A DNA stretch of 64,000 nt from Pandoraea fibrosis (GCF_000807775.2 NZ_CP047385.1:1364001-1428000), one strand, 5' to 3'; counted from the stretch's first letter, positions 9,953-18,972 are shown. Program-made: numbers and translations. The notes: generated from the sequence alone by a model not told the origin.

Positions 9953-10327
9953 ATGAGCCAGTACGAATTTACCGTCACGGTGCGCCCGCAATATCTCCCG
10001 GAGCAATCGGAACCGGACCGTCGGCAATTCGCCTTCGCCTATACGATTACGATTCGCAACAGCGGAGAGGTGCCGGCCCAACTGATCTCGCGCCACTGGG
10101 TGATCACCGACGGCGACAACCATGTGCAGGAAGTCAACGGTCTGGGCGTGGTTGGCCATCAGCCGTTCCTGCAACCCGGCGAGCAATTCGAATACACGAG
10201 CTGGGCGATGGTCGCCACGCCGGTCGGCACCATGCGCGGCGAGTACTTCTGCGTCGCGGAAGACGGCACGCGTTTCGAAGCGCCCATCGCCGAATTCGCG
10301 CTGACCATGCCGCGCACCCTGCACTGA
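9953..10327 (+). CDS. apaG: ApaG protein
   Basis: 124 residues, the usual size for ApaG (CorD), a small immunoglobulin-like beta-sandwich protein linked to divalent cation (Co/Mg) resistance. Characteristic stretches: I-T-I-R-N-S-G, S-R-H-W-V-I-T-D-G, V-V-G-H-Q-P-x-L-x-P-G and M-x-G-x-Y-x-C near the end. The biochemical role is not settled in the literature. It is a single gene, divergent from rpe, and is followed 25 bp later by the stop of a minus-strand small gene. Confidence 0.95.
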   Translation: MSQYEFTVTVRPQYLPEQSEPDRRQFAFAYTITIRNSGEVPAQLISRHWVITDGDNHVQEVNGLGVVGHQPFLQPGEQFEYTSWAMVATPVGTMRGEYFCVAEDGTRFEAPIAEFALTMPRTLH

Positions 10328-10352
10328 GCCGGGGGCGCGCGGTGTTCGGACG

Positions 10353-10604
10353 TCAGCGCCGGTCGTCGGACCAGTCTTCCCGCTTGAGCGGATCGTCGGC
10401 GGCGCGTGCCGCCGGGTCCGGGTTGAGGGGATCGATCGGGTCGACGGTATCGCTCGGCATTGGCCGGATCGCGCGCGTCTGGCGAACCCTGCGTTTGGGC
10501 GACGGCTTGCGCCGCATCACCACAATCGCGGCGACGATCACGATCGCCAGCAACACTTCCGGCAAGACCAGCAAGGCCGGATATTCATCGAACAGATTAC
10601 CCAT
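10353..10604 (-). CDS. Small single-pass membrane protein, function unknown
   Basis: 83 residues: a short N-terminus (M-G-N-L-F-D-E-Y), one strongly hydrophobic helix (L-L-V-L-P-E-V-L-L-A-I-V-I-V-A-A-I-V-V-M), then a basic stretch (R-R-K-P-S-P-K-R-R-V-R) and a Pro/Asp-rich acidic tail. The hydrophobic-then-basic order suggests the tail faces the cytoplasm. A good ribosome site (AGGAAGAG) lies 5 nt before the ATG, which supports a real gene. Its start codon overlaps that of mltA on the other strand by two bases. I do not recognise a family. Confidence 0.6.
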   Translation of the reverse strand: MGNLFDEYPALLVLPEVLLAIVIVAAIVVMRRKPSPKRRVRQTRAIRPMPSDTVDPIDPLNPDPAARAADDPLKREDWSDDRR

Positions 10605-11745
10605 GACGCTCTTCCTGAATGTGTTCGGGCGGTGGCGCGCCGGCCGGGGCCTGGCGCTCGCCGCGTTTGCCGCATTGCTTTACGGTTGTTCGAGTGTGCC
10701 TCCTTCGGGCACCTATCGTCCAGGTACGCCGCCATCGACGGTCGCCACACCGCCTTCGGGCGTGGGTCGCATGCAGGCCGTGTCGTGGTCGCAGGTCGAA
10801 GGATGGCAGGACGACTCGCTCATCGGCGCGCGCCTTGCGCTCGCCCAGAGCTGCGTGAAGCTGGGCCGTCAGAACAATTGGCAACCCGCGTGCCGTGCGG
10901 CCGAGCATCTCGACGATCTGGACCCGGCGGCAGTGCGGCAGTTCTTCGAGCAGTACTTTACGCCGTTTCGTATCTCGAACTCCGACGGCACGCAATCCGG
11001 CCTGATCACGGGCTACTACGAGCCGCTGCTGCATGGCTCGCGGGTGCGCGGTGGTATCTACCAGACGCCGCTCTACAAATGGCCCGCCGGCCGCAAGGCC
11101 GGATCGCTGCCGGCGCGCTCGGAACTCATGCGCAGCGGCATGTTGCGCGGCTACGAACTGGTCTATGTGGATGACCCCATCGAGGCATTCTTCCTCCAGG
11201 TGCAAGGCTCCGGTCAGGTGCTGCTCGACGACGGTTCGATCATGCGTGTGGGCTACGCCGGCAACAACGACCAGCCCTACAAGTCGATCGGACGCTGGCT
11301 AATCGATCGCGGCGAGATCACCGCCGCGCAGGCGACGATGCAGGGCATCCGCGCCTGGGCGCGTGCCAATCCGTCGCGTGTGGACGCCTTGCTCGACGTG
11401 AACCCGCGCTTCGTCTTCTTCCGCGAAATGCCGAATCACGGCGTGGGCGGCATCGAAGGGCCGATTGGCGCGCTGGGCGTGCCGCTCACGGCCGAGCGCT
11501 CGATTGCCGTCGATCCGGCGTCGATCCCGCTGGGCAGTCCGGTGTTCCTCGCAACGACGCGTCCGCCCTTCGGTGCGCAAGCGAATGCGCCGATCAACCG
11601 GCTGATGTTCGCGCAGGACACGGGCAGTGCCATCAAGGGCGGCGTTCGCGCCGACTTCTTCTGGGGGCTCGGCGACGACGCGGGCGATCTGGCCGGACGC
11701 ATGCGCCAGAGCGGCCGGATGTGGGTCTTTCTGCCCAATCAGTGA
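10603..11745 (+). CDS. mltA: Membrane-bound lytic murein transglycosylase A
   Basis: Outer-membrane lipoprotein that cleaves the MurNAc-GlcNAc bond of peptidoglycan, leaving 1,6-anhydroMurNAc ends. 380 residues. Signal sequence with lipobox L-L-Y-G-C near residue 28; MltA core with G-L-I-T-G-Y-Y-E-P; C-terminal 3D domain with the conserved Asp motif D-T-G-S-A-I-K-G-x-x-R-x-D-x-F. The open frame continues far upstream to 8974 but that part is antisense to rpe. The ATG at 10603 starts the signal sequence; it has no clear ribosome site, and a GTG at 10619 is an alternative. It ends at a strong bidirectional terminator. Confidence 0.94.
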   Translation: MTLFLNVFGRWRAGRGLALAAFAALLYGCSSVPPSGTYRPGTPPSTVATPPSGVGRMQAVSWSQVEGWQDDSLIGARLALAQSCVKLGRQNNWQPACRAAEHLDDLDPAAVRQFFEQYFTPFRISNSDGTQSGLITGYYEPLLHGSRVRGGIYQTPLYKWPAGRKAGSLPARSELMRSGMLRGYELVYVDDPIEAFFLQVQGSGQVLLDDGSIMRVGYAGNNDQPYKSIGRWLIDRGEITAAQATMQGIRAWARANPSRVDALLDVNPRFVFFREMPNHGVGGIEGPIGALGVPLTAERSIAVDPASIPLGSPVFLATTRPPFGAQANAPINRLMFAQDTGSAIKGGVRADFFWGLGDDAGDLAGRMRQSGRMWVFLPNQ

Positions 11746-11760
11746 GATCACGTTGCAACG

Positions 11761-11790
11761 AAAAAGCCCGCGACTATCGCGGGCTTTTTT
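11761..11790. terminator. Bidirectional rho-independent terminator (mltA / paaK)
   Basis: Perfect 8-bp stem GCCCGCGA (11766-11773) / TCGCGGGC (11777-11784), three-base loop, five A before and six T after. Between the convergent genes mltA and paaK, so it can end both transcripts. Confidence 0.93.
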
Positions 11791-11809
11791 CATGGGGACG
11801 AATGCGAAC

Positions 11810-13105
11810 TCAACGCGGACGCTTGTCCACCACCCGGCGTGCCTTGCCCACCGAGCGTTCGATGCCGCCGACCGGCTTCACGCGCACGGCGCACGACACC
11901 CCGATGAGGGTCTTGATGTCGCGCTTGAGTTCGCCGCCTGCCGAGGCCAGCGCACTGTCGTCGTGGCAACCGATCGCCGCTTCGACTTCCACGGCCATCG
12001 TGTCCATCGGACCTTCCTTGTCGAGAATGATCTGATAGTGCGGCGAGAGCACCGGCTGGCGCAGCAGCAGTTCTTCGATTTGCGACGGGAAGACGTTCAC
12101 GCCGCGAATGATCATCATGTCGTCCGAGCGGCCGGTGATCTTCTCCATGCGGCGCATCGTGCGCGCCGTGCCCGGCAGCAGTCGCGTGAGATCGCGCGTG
12201 CGGTAGCGAATGATCGGCAGCGCTTCCTTGGTGAGCGAGGTGAACACCAGTTCGCCGAATTCGCCGTCGGGTAGCACTTCGCCCGTCTCCGGATCGATGA
12301 TTTCGGGGAAGAAGTGGTCTTCCCAGATGGTCGGGCCGTCTTTCGTTTCGGCACATTCGCAAGCCACGCCCGGGCCCATCACCTCCGACAGCCCGTAGAT
12401 GTCGACCGCGTCGATGCCCATGCGCTTCTCGATGGCCGAGCGCATGTCGTTCGTCCACGGCTCCGCACCGAAGATGCCGATGCGCAGCGATGCGTCGGCC
12501 GCCACCATGCCCTGACGCTCGAGTTCGTCGGCAATCGCGAGCATGTAGCTCGGCGTGACCATGATGATGTCCGGCTTGAAGTCCTGAATCAGCTGCACCT
12601 GCTTCTCGGTCTGGCCGCCGCCGAACGGGATCACCGTCAGACCGGCACGCTCGGCACCGTAGTGCGCCCCAAGGCCGCCCGTGAACAGACCGTAGCCGTA
12701 GCTGATATGCACCTTGTCGCCGCGTCGCGCGCCCGACGCACGGATCGAGCGAGCGACCAGATCGGCCCACGTGCTGATGTCGTTGGCGGTGTAGCCCACG
12801 ACCGTCGGCTTGCCTGTCGTGCCCGAAGACGCATGCACGCGCGAGACCTGCTCCATCGGCACCGCGAACATGCCGAACGGATAGCTGTCGCGCAGATCCT
12901 GTTTCGTCGTGAACGGGAACTTGGCCAGATCGGCCAGCGAGGTCAGATCGTCCGGATGGACGCCGGCCTCGTCGAATTTCCGGCGATACACTGGCGAATT
13001 CTCATAGGCATGCCGCAACGTCGTCTTCAGACGCTCGAGTTGAAGGCTGCGCAGTTCGTCGAGGCTCGCTTTCTCGATCGGCTCGAGCGGCAGGGCGGTG
13101 GTCAT
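11810..13105 (-). CDS. paaK: Phenylacetate-CoA ligase
   Basis: Activates phenylacetate to phenylacetyl-CoA with ATP and CoA, the entry step of the aerobic hybrid pathway. 431 residues, normal for PaaK. AMP-binding motif S-S-G-T-T-G-K-P at 93-100; further family stretches V-H-I-S-Y-G-Y-G-L-F-T-G-G-L-G, Y-G-L-S-E-V-M-G-P-G and D-D-M-M-I-I-R-G-V-N-V-F-P-S-Q. Last gene of the minus-strand paa run, 114 bp after paaI; that gap contains a triple 9-bp repeat. Confidence 0.96.
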   Translation of the reverse strand: MTTALPLEPIEKASLDELRSLQLERLKTTLRHAYENSPVYRRKFDEAGVHPDDLTSLADLAKFPFTTKQDLRDSYPFGMFAVPMEQVSRVHASSGTTGKPTVVGYTANDISTWADLVARSIRASGARRGDKVHISYGYGLFTGGLGAHYGAERAGLTVIPFGGGQTEKQVQLIQDFKPDIIMVTPSYMLAIADELERQGMVAADASLRIGIFGAEPWTNDMRSAIEKRMGIDAVDIYGLSEVMGPGVACECAETKDGPTIWEDHFFPEIIDPETGEVLPDGEFGELVFTSLTKEALPIIRYRTRDLTRLLPGTARTMRRMEKITGRSDDMMIIRGVNVFPSQIEELLLRQPVLSPHYQIILDKEGPMDTMAVEVEAAIGCHDDSALASAGGELKRDIKTLIGVSCAVRVKPVGGIERSVGKARRVVDKRPR

Positions 13106-13152
13106 GACTGTCTCCTTGGGGCTTGCTGCTACTTACTGTTGCTTGCTTTTAC

Positions 13153-13179
13153 GCATGTGAAGCATGTGAGGCATGTGTC
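13153..13179. repeat. Three tandem 9-bp units between paaI and paaK
   Basis: GCATGTGAA, GCATGTGAG and GCATGTGTC follow each other without spacer, 48 bp upstream of the paaK start. May be slippage or a protein site; nothing else supports a function. Confidence 0.85.
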
Positions 13180-13219
13180 TCGCGACGCCGTGCCCGGACT
13201 CGTGTACTGCCGGGGCGCG

Positions 13220-13678
13220 TCAGACGACGCTGCCCTTGATCTGTGCGGACTTGCCGCGGAACATCGCGACCACCTCGCCTGCCGAGTTCGTCAAACGGAT
13301 GTCATAGATGCCATGACGCCCCGAGAGCACTTGTTCCTGGGCTTCGGCGGTGAGCGTGTCACCGCCCGAGACCGGCTTCAGGAATTCGATGCTGCACCCG
13401 GCCGCCACGGTATTGATGTTGTAGCTGTTGCACGCAAACGCGAAGGTCGAGTCGGCGAGCGTGAACATCAGGCCGCCGTGGCAGATCGCGTGACCGTTGA
13501 GGAATTCGTCGCGAATGCGCATCGTCATGCGCGCATAGCCCGGGCGCACTTCCTGCAACTCCATGCCCAGCCACTGGCTCGCACGGTCGCTGCTGTACAT
13601 GGCCTCGCCCGTGGCGCGGGCGAGTTCTTCCGGGGTCATCTCACCGGTTGCTTTGGGGGCGGGGGAGGTCAGGCTCAT
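13220..13678 (-). CDS. paaI: Hydroxyphenylacetyl-CoA thioesterase
   Basis: Hot-dog thioesterase that releases CoA from stalled ring-hydroxylated or ring-opened phenylacetyl-CoA intermediates, a safety valve of the pathway. 152 residues, typical. The conserved H-G-G turn at 67-69 and the following helix with the catalytic Asp (T-L-A-D-S-T-F-A-F-A) are present. Lies between paaG and paaK on the minus strand, 117 bp after paaG, consistent with one operon. Confidence 0.94.
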   Translation of the reverse strand: MSLTSPAPKATGEMTPEELARATGEAMYSSDRASQWLGMELQEVRPGYARMTMRIRDEFLNGHAICHGGLMFTLADSTFAFACNSYNINTVAAGCSIEFLKPVSGGDTLTAEAQEQVLSGRHGIYDIRLTNSAGEVVAMFRGKSAQIKGSVV

Positions 13679-13795
13679 GATGTCTCTCGTCTTGTTATGG
13701 TGTCGGTCTCTCGCGCGGCGCGTGGGGTCTTGGTGTGCGGGGCGGCGATGGCTTGATGGGTTCTCTTGGGGCCGCAGCCGCCGTCATCGCGGCGA

Positions 13796-14578
13796 TCAGC
13801 GGCCTTCGAACTTCGGCGCGCGCTTCTCAAGGAACGCGTTCACGCCTTCGGCATAGTCGTAGGACGCCCCCAGGGCACGCTGTTCATCGCGCTCGAGATC
13901 GAGTTGCTGATCGAGCGTATTGGTCGTCGATGCGTACAGCGCTTCCTTGATGCTCGCGAGGGCCTTGGTCGGTTGCGTCGCCAGTTGCGCGGCAAGCTTT
14001 TGTGCTTCGGCGAGGAGTGCGTCGTCCTCGACGCAGCGCCAGATCATGCCCCACTGTTCGGCCTGCTCGGCCGACAGCTTGTCGCCGAGCATCGCGAGTC
14101 CCATCGCACGGGCCATGCCCACGCGCTGTGGCAGGAGCCACGTCCCCCCCGTGTCGGGCACCAGCCCGATTTTGACGAACGCCTGCACGAAGTTGACCGA
14201 AGCGCCCGCGAGCACGATGTCGCAAGCGAGCGCCAGATTTGCGCCAGCGCCCGCCGCGATGCCGTTGACTGCCGCGATCACCGGCAGCGGCATCGAGCGC
14301 AGTTTGCGCACGAGCGGGTTGAAATTCTCGTCGACCAACTCGCCGAGATCGGTCGAGGCACCCGGCGTGAAGTCGAGATCCGCCAGGTCCTGTCCGGCGC
14401 AGAAGCCGCGTCCGGCACCGGTCAGCACAATGGCTCGCGCGCCCTGTGCTTGCGCGGTATCGAGGGCGTCGCGCAGTTCCGCATGCATCTGCCGCGTGAA
14501 GCTGTTGAGCTTCTCGGGGCGATTGAGCGTGATCGTTGCGACGTTGGCTTGCAGCGTCAGTTGAACCGTGGCAGTCAT
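13796..14578 (-). CDS. paaG: 2-(1,2-epoxy-1,2-dihydrophenyl)acetyl-CoA isomerase
   Basis: Crotonase-family enzyme that converts the ring 1,2-epoxide of phenylacetyl-CoA to oxepin-CoA. 260 residues. Crotonase features: L-T-L-Q-A-N-V-A-T-I-T-L-N-R-P-E-K-L-N-S-F, oxyanion residues in G-R-G-F-C-A-G-Q-D-L and N-G-I-A-A-G-A-G-A-N-L-A-L-A-C-D, and P-D-T-G-G-T-W-L-L-P-Q (Asp in place of the hydratase Glu, as in PaaG). The open frame extends to 15061 in front, but ATG 14578 has a GGAGGAAG ribosome site. Follows paaJ by 56 bp. Confidence 0.94.
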   Translation of the reverse strand: MTATVQLTLQANVATITLNRPEKLNSFTRQMHAELRDALDTAQAQGARAIVLTGAGRGFCAGQDLADLDFTPGASTDLGELVDENFNPLVRKLRSMPLPVIAAVNGIAAGAGANLALACDIVLAGASVNFVQAFVKIGLVPDTGGTWLLPQRVGMARAMGLAMLGDKLSAEQAEQWGMIWRCVEDDALLAEAQKLAAQLATQPTKALASIKEALYASTTNTLDQQLDLERDEQRALGASYDYAEGVNAFLEKRAPKFEGR

Positions 14579-14634
14579 CGGTGTCTTCCTCCAGGTGTCT
14601 TGTAATGTCGGGGAGCGGAGCGAGGCGCGAGCGT

Positions 14635-15837
14635 TCAGACTCGCTCGATGGCAATCGCAATGCCCTGGCCCACGCCGATGCACATCGTACACAATGCAAA
14701 GCGGCCGCCCGTGCGGTGCAACTGGTACATCGCAGTGGTCACCAGACGCGCGCCCGAGGCGCCCAGCGGGTGGCCCAGCGCAATCGCGCCGCCGTTCGGG
14801 TTCACGCGAGCGTCGTCGTCGGCAATGCCGAGTTGACGCAACACGGCCAGACCCTGACTCGCGAAGGCTTCGTTCAGCTCGATCACGTCGAACTGATCCA
14901 GCGTCATGTTCAATTGCTTGAGTAGCTTGAGCGTGGCCGGCGCCGGGCCGATGCCCATGATGCGCGGGGCCACACCGGCGGTCGCCATGCCGAGCACGCG
15001 TGCTCGCGGCGTGAGGCCGTGCCGCTTGGCGGCGCTTTCGCTTGCGAGCAGCAGCGCGCACGAGCCGTCGTTCACGCCCGAGGCGTTGCCGGCGGTCACG
15101 GTGCCGTCCGGGCGCACCACGCCCTTGAGCTTGGCCAGCGATTCGAGGCTGGTCGCGCGCGGGTGTTCGTCACGATCGACGACGATCGGGTCGCCCTTCT
15201 TCTGCGCGATCGAGACCGGCGTGATTTCCTGAGCGAGCGTGCCGTCGGCCTGAGCGCGTGCTGCCTTCTCCTGACTGCGCAGGGCGAAGCGGTCCTGATC
15301 TTCGCGGTTGATGCCGAAGTCGTCGGCCACGTTCTCGGCCGTCTCCGGCATGGAATCCACGCCGTACTGTGCCTTCATCAACGGATTGATGAAGCGCCAG
15401 CCGATGGTCGTATCGAAGATCGCGGCCTGACGGGCAAACGCGCTATCGGCTTTGCCCATCACGAACGGTGCGCGGGTCATCGACTCGACGCCGCCCGCGA
15501 TCATCAGACCGGCTTCGCCTGCCTTGATGGCGCGTGCCGCGCTGCCGATGGCATCCATGCCCGAGCCGCACAGGCGGTTGAGCGTGGCGCCCGGCACGTC
15601 GATCGGCAACTCGGCGAGCAACGCGGCCATGCGGGCCACGTTACGGTTGTCTTCGCCTGCCTGATTGGCGCAGCCGTAGATGACGTCGTCGATCAGCGTC
15701 CAGTCGACGTTCGGGTTGCGCGCCATGAGCGCTTTGAGGGGAATCGCACCGAGGTTGTCGGCGCGAACGTCCTTGAGGGCGCCGCCGTAGCGGCCGATGG
15801 GCGTGCGGATCGCGTCGCAGATGAAGGCTTCGGTCAT
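14635..15837 (-). CDS. paaJ: 3-oxoadipyl-CoA / 3-oxo-5,6-dehydrosuberyl-CoA thiolase
   Basis: Thiolase that cleaves the beta-oxidation products of ring-opened phenylacetate, giving acetyl-CoA and finally succinyl-CoA. 400 residues. Nucleophilic C90 in [10 protein letters not shown], the C-terminal [16 protein letters not shown] (His) and [10 protein letters not shown] (second Cys) are all present. Could equally be named pcaF on sequence alone; the paa neighbours favour paaJ. A 149-bp gap separates it from paaN. Confidence 0.94.
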   Translation of the reverse strand: MTEAFICDAIRTPIGRYGGALKDVRADNLGAIPLKALMARNPNVDWTLIDDVIYGCANQAGEDNRNVARMAALLAELPIDVPGATLNRLCGSGMDAIGSAARAIKAGEAGLMIAGGVESMTRAPFVMGKADSAFARQAAIFDTTIGWRFINPLMKAQYGVDSMPETAENVADDFGINREDQDRFALRSQEKAARAQADGTLAQEITPVSIAQKKGDPIVVDRDEHPRATSLESLAKLKGVVRPDGTVTAGNASGVNDGSCALLLASESAAKRHGLTPRARVLGMATAGVAPRIMGIGPAPATLKLLKQLNMTLDQFDVIELNEAFASQGLAVLRQLGIADDDARVNPNGGAIALGHPLGASGARLVTTAMYQLHRTGGRFALCTMCIGVGQGIAIAIERV

Positions 15838-15986
15838 GATGTCTCGGTCCTGTCTTTTCGTGGGGCGGGGGGCGGCGCGGCAGCGGCCGCGCGACGGTGA
15901 GTGCCTATGGTAGTGGCAGACTGTCGCGTTGGCGCGTGCCGTGAGGTGTTTGCCGTCCCCCTTCTCTCTATATAGTGTCGTGACGC

Positions 15987-17681
15987 TCAGGCGGCGCCGG
16001 CGTCAGATTTGGCCGGCACATGGTGGCGGCTCTGCACCACGCGGAAACGATTCGCGACGAAAGCGGCGTCGGCGAGGCTCGCGTTGGCCGCCGGATTGCC
16101 GCCCGTGCCGTGGTAATCCGAGTAGGCCGCTGACTGGTTCACGAACACACCGCCGGTCAGGTTGAGCGACAGCGCGACGCGGCCTTCGATGGCGGCGTCG
16201 AGTGCCTGCGCTTCGCCTTCGGGCGTCGTCGTGTAGGCCGACAGCGTGAGCGCGCCGTGTTCGGCGGCGGTGCGGCCTGCCAGCGCGAAGGCTTGTGCGC
16301 TGTTGTCGACGGCGATCACGAAGGCGATCGGGCCGAACCACTCGCGGGTGTAAATGGCGTCGTCGGCGACGTCCAGAGCGACGATCAGCGGCGTGCGCAC
16401 GCGAGCATCGGCGAAGGCCGGGTGCTGGAGCGTCTGGCTATCGAGCACGACGCGGCCGACCTTGCGGGCTTCGTCGATCCGGGCAAGCACGCCTTCGTTT
16501 TGAATCGCGCCGAGCAGTTCGACGGCCTTGGCCGGGTCGCTGCACGTTTTCTGGACGCTGCCTGCGATCGCGGCGACCACGTCGTCGAACGAGACCTTGC
16601 CGTCCGGCGTCTGGATACCGTCGCGCGGAATGTAGATGTTCTGCGGTGCGGTGCACATCTGACCCGAGTACAACGCCAGCGAAAAGCCGATGTTGCGAGC
16701 CATGCCCTTCAGGTCGTCCGTCGAATCGATCACGATCTGGTTCACGCCGGCTTTCTCGGTGTAGACCTGCGCCTGACGGGCGTTGGTCTCTAGCCAGTCG
16801 CCGTTGGCGGTGCTGCCGGTGAAATCGATCACACGCACTTCGTTGCGCTTGGCCAGTTGCTGGACGATGGCGCCGTCGTTCGGGTTGGTGGCGGCGAGCG
16901 TGACGACATCCGGATCGAAACCGGCTTCCTTGAGCACGTCGCGAGCAATCTTCACGGTAATGGCGAGCGGCAGGATCGCGCCCGGATGCGGCTTGACGAT
17001 CACGGCGTTACCCGTGGCCAGGCTGGCGAACAGGCCCGGGTAACCGTTCCACGTCGGGAACGTGCAGCAGCCGAGGACCAGCGCCACGCCGCGCGGCACG
17101 ACGGTGTAGCGCTTCTCCATCGCGAGCGGCGGGTTCTTGCCTTGCGGCTTTTCCCAGTAGGCGTCTGCCGGGATGCGGCGCAGTTCGTCCCAGGCATAGG
17201 CCACGGCTTCGAGGCCGCGATCCTGTGCGTGCGGGCCGCCGGCCTGGAAGGCCATCATGAACGCCTGCCCAGTCGTGTGCATCACGGCGTTGGCCATTTC
17301 GAAGCTGCGCGCGTTCAGGCGCTTGAGAATTTCCAATGACACACCGACCCAGGCATCAGGCGTCGCGGCACGCCACGACTTGTGGGCGTCGCTCACACGG
17401 GCGAGCAGGGTGTCGATCTCGAAACCGGGGTAGGTCGTGCCAAGGGCGAAGCCGAAGGGCGAGGTTTCCTGGCCGGCGCTGCCTGTGCTGCCGCGCTGTT
17501 CCAGCGGGAAGGCGGCGTTCAGGTATTGCTTGAACGCGGCTTCGCCGTCGGCGGCAGCCGTCTCGCCATACGCGCGCGGGCTGGGTATTTCCGTGAACGG
17601 GCTCCAGTAACCACGCGTGGCGATGGCCTGAAGGGCGCGCTCGAGAGTCTCTTGGTGTTTGGCGAAGAGGGGATGAGTCAT
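15987..17681 (-). CDS. paaN: Phenylacetate degradation aldehyde dehydrogenase PaaN (single domain)
   Basis: 564 residues of aldehyde dehydrogenase fold: cofactor-binding V-I-D-F-T-G-S-T-A-N-G-D-W, catalytic Cys in S-G-Q-M-C-T-A-P-Q-N, and F-G-P-I-A-F near the end. In E. coli PaaZ an N-terminal ALDH is fused to a MaoC hydratase that opens the oxepin ring; here the protein ends after the ALDH part, so the hydrolase would have to be a separate protein. Expected role is oxidising the semialdehyde to 3-oxo-5,6-dehydrosuberyl-CoA. The open frame continues to 18416; ATG 17681 was chosen because M-T-H-P-L-F-A-K-H begins the conserved protein. First gene of the minus-strand run, under the dyad at 17808. 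Confidence 0.9.
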   Translation of the reverse strand: MTHPLFAKHQETLERALQAIATRGYWSPFTEIPSPRAYGETAAADGEAAFKQYLNAAFPLEQRGSTGSAGQETSPFGFALGTTYPGFEIDTLLARVSDAHKSWRAATPDAWVGVSLEILKRLNARSFEMANAVMHTTGQAFMMAFQAGGPHAQDRGLEAVAYAWDELRRIPADAYWEKPQGKNPPLAMEKRYTVVPRGVALVLGCCTFPTWNGYPGLFASLATGNAVIVKPHPGAILPLAITVKIARDVLKEAGFDPDVVTLAATNPNDGAIVQQLAKRNEVRVIDFTGSTANGDWLETNARQAQVYTEKAGVNQIVIDSTDDLKGMARNIGFSLALYSGQMCTAPQNIYIPRDGIQTPDGKVSFDDVVAAIAGSVQKTCSDPAKAVELLGAIQNEGVLARIDEARKVGRVVLDSQTLQHPAFADARVRTPLIVALDVADDAIYTREWFGPIAFVIAVDNSAQAFALAGRTAAEHGALTLSAYTTTPEGEAQALDAAIEGRVALSLNLTGGVFVNQSAAYSDYHGTGGNPAANASLADAAFVANRFRVVQSRHHVPAKSDAGAA

Positions 17682-17807
17682 GGTTGTGGATCTGTCCGTG
17701 TCGGGATGCGGCTGGCGGATTCGCTGTCTGCCGGCAGGCACACTCGTGCGGGCGCTCGGCAAGACGCAGGGAACGGCACCGGGTCGTGGTCGAGACGTCT
17801 CATGAAC

Positions 17808-17842
17808 ATTAATTGACCGACCGGTTGGTTTGTTAATATAGC
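17808..17842. promoter_or_regulatory. Operator-like dyad with divergent promoters (paaN / enoyl-CoA hydratase)
   Basis: A 30-bp imperfect dyad centred in CCGG at 17821-17824, core GACCGACC/GGTTGGT and outer arms ATTAA/TTAAT (11 of 15 positions pair). It overlaps a plus-strand promoter match TTGACC (17813) - 18 bp - TATAGC (17837) and a minus-strand TTAACA-17-ATTAAT. The core resembles sites of TetR-family phenylacetate regulators (PaaR) described in betaproteobacteria; that match is from memory. The remaining 17682-18195 shows no gene. Confidence 0.65.
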
Positions 17843-18195
17843 ACCAAATCTTCCGGGCGTGGCGCACGATGACGCCGGGTTTTCCCCGACAGCTGGCAAG
17901 GCGCCCGGGCGGACACGGCGGTGCTCGTTGCGCTTGGCCCGGTGCGGATTGGCGGGGCGTTTGCATGGCGGAACGAGGGGTGCGTGGCCGGGGGATCGAT
18001 GGCATCATGCCTAACCACTGCAGTCGACGCCCGGCAAGCCCCTTACCCGGGTTTGCCGCGTGCGCCGCAGCGCCGTTGCGAACCAATGGCGTGTTCATCG
18101 CCTTATGCCTGTTTCCGGCGGCTGCGAGGGTGTCATGTCCTGGCGGCACCGGCCCCCGAACCACAAGACGAGACTTTGACTGGAGGAAGAAGAGG

Positions 18196-18972
18196 ATGAC
18201 GTACGAGAATATTTTGGTGGAGACGCGCGGCCGCGTCGGTCTGATCACGCTGAATCGTCCGAAGGCGCTCAACGCGCTGAACGATGCGCTGATGGACGAA
18301 CTGGGCACCGCGCTCACCGCCTTCGACGCCGACGAGGCCATCGGTTGCATGGTGATCACCGGTAGCGAAAAGGCGTTCGCGGCAGGGGCCGACATCGGCA
18401 TGATGTCGAAGTACACCTTCGCCGACGTTTTTAAGGGTGATTACATCACGCGCAACTGGGAAACCGTGCGTCGAATCCGAAAACCGGTGATCGCTGCCGT
18501 ATCGGGTTTTGCGCTTGGCGGCGGGTGTGAACTGGCCATGATGTGCGACTTCATCATCGCGGCCGACACTGCAAAGTTTGGCCAGCCGGAAATCAAGCTG
18601 GGTGTGATTCCGGGGGCGGGCGGTACGCAGCGTCTGACGCGCGCGGTGTCCAAGGCCAAGGCGATGGACATGTGCCTGACGGCGCGTTTCATGGATGCGA
18701 CCGAAGCGGAGCGTGCTGGCCTGGTGTCGCGCGTGGTGCCTGCCGACAAGCTGCTTGACGAAGCTATCGCCGCGGCCAGCACCATTTGCGAATACTCGTT
18801 GCCGGTCGTGATGGCGGCCAAGGAAGCGGTTAACCGTGCGTTCGAATCGACGCTCGACGAAGGGGTGCAGTTCGAGCGTCGCATCTTCCATTCGCTCTTC
18901 GCGCTCGAGGATCAGAAGGAAGGCATGGCGGCATTTGTCGAGAAGCGCAAGCCGGTTTTCAAGCATCGTTGA
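18196..18972 (+). CDS. paaF: Enoyl-CoA hydratase
   Basis: Adds water to 2,3-enoyl-CoA; next to the paa genes it probably acts on 2,3-dehydroadipyl-CoA. 258 residues. Crotonase signature K-A-F-A-A-G-A-D-I, the first catalytic Glu in [14 protein letters not shown] and the second in [18 protein letters not shown], so a true hydratase unlike PaaG. The frame is open from 17869, but ATG 18196 follows a strong GGAGGAAGAAGAGG ribosome site. Divergent from paaN and sharing its control region. The paaF symbol rests on context; a general fatty-acid hydratase is possible. Confidence 0.88.
   Translation: MTYENILVETRGRVGLITLNRPKALNALNDALMDELGTALTAFDADEAIGCMVITGSEKAFAAGADIGMMSKYTFADVFKGDYITRNWETVRRIRKPVIAAVSGFALGGGCELAMMCDFIIAADTAKFGQPEIKLGVIPGAGGTQRLTRAVSKAKAMDMCLTARFMDATEAERAGLVSRVVPADKLLDEAIAAASTICEYSLPVVMAAKEAVNRAFESTLDEGVQFERRIFHSLFALEDQKEGMAAFVEKRKPVFKHR

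Noticed and set aside
8974..10602. Upstream half of the long plus-strand frame ending in mltA
   Set aside because: Antisense to rpe and then through the apaG region in the wrong frame; conserved MltA sequence begins at 10603.
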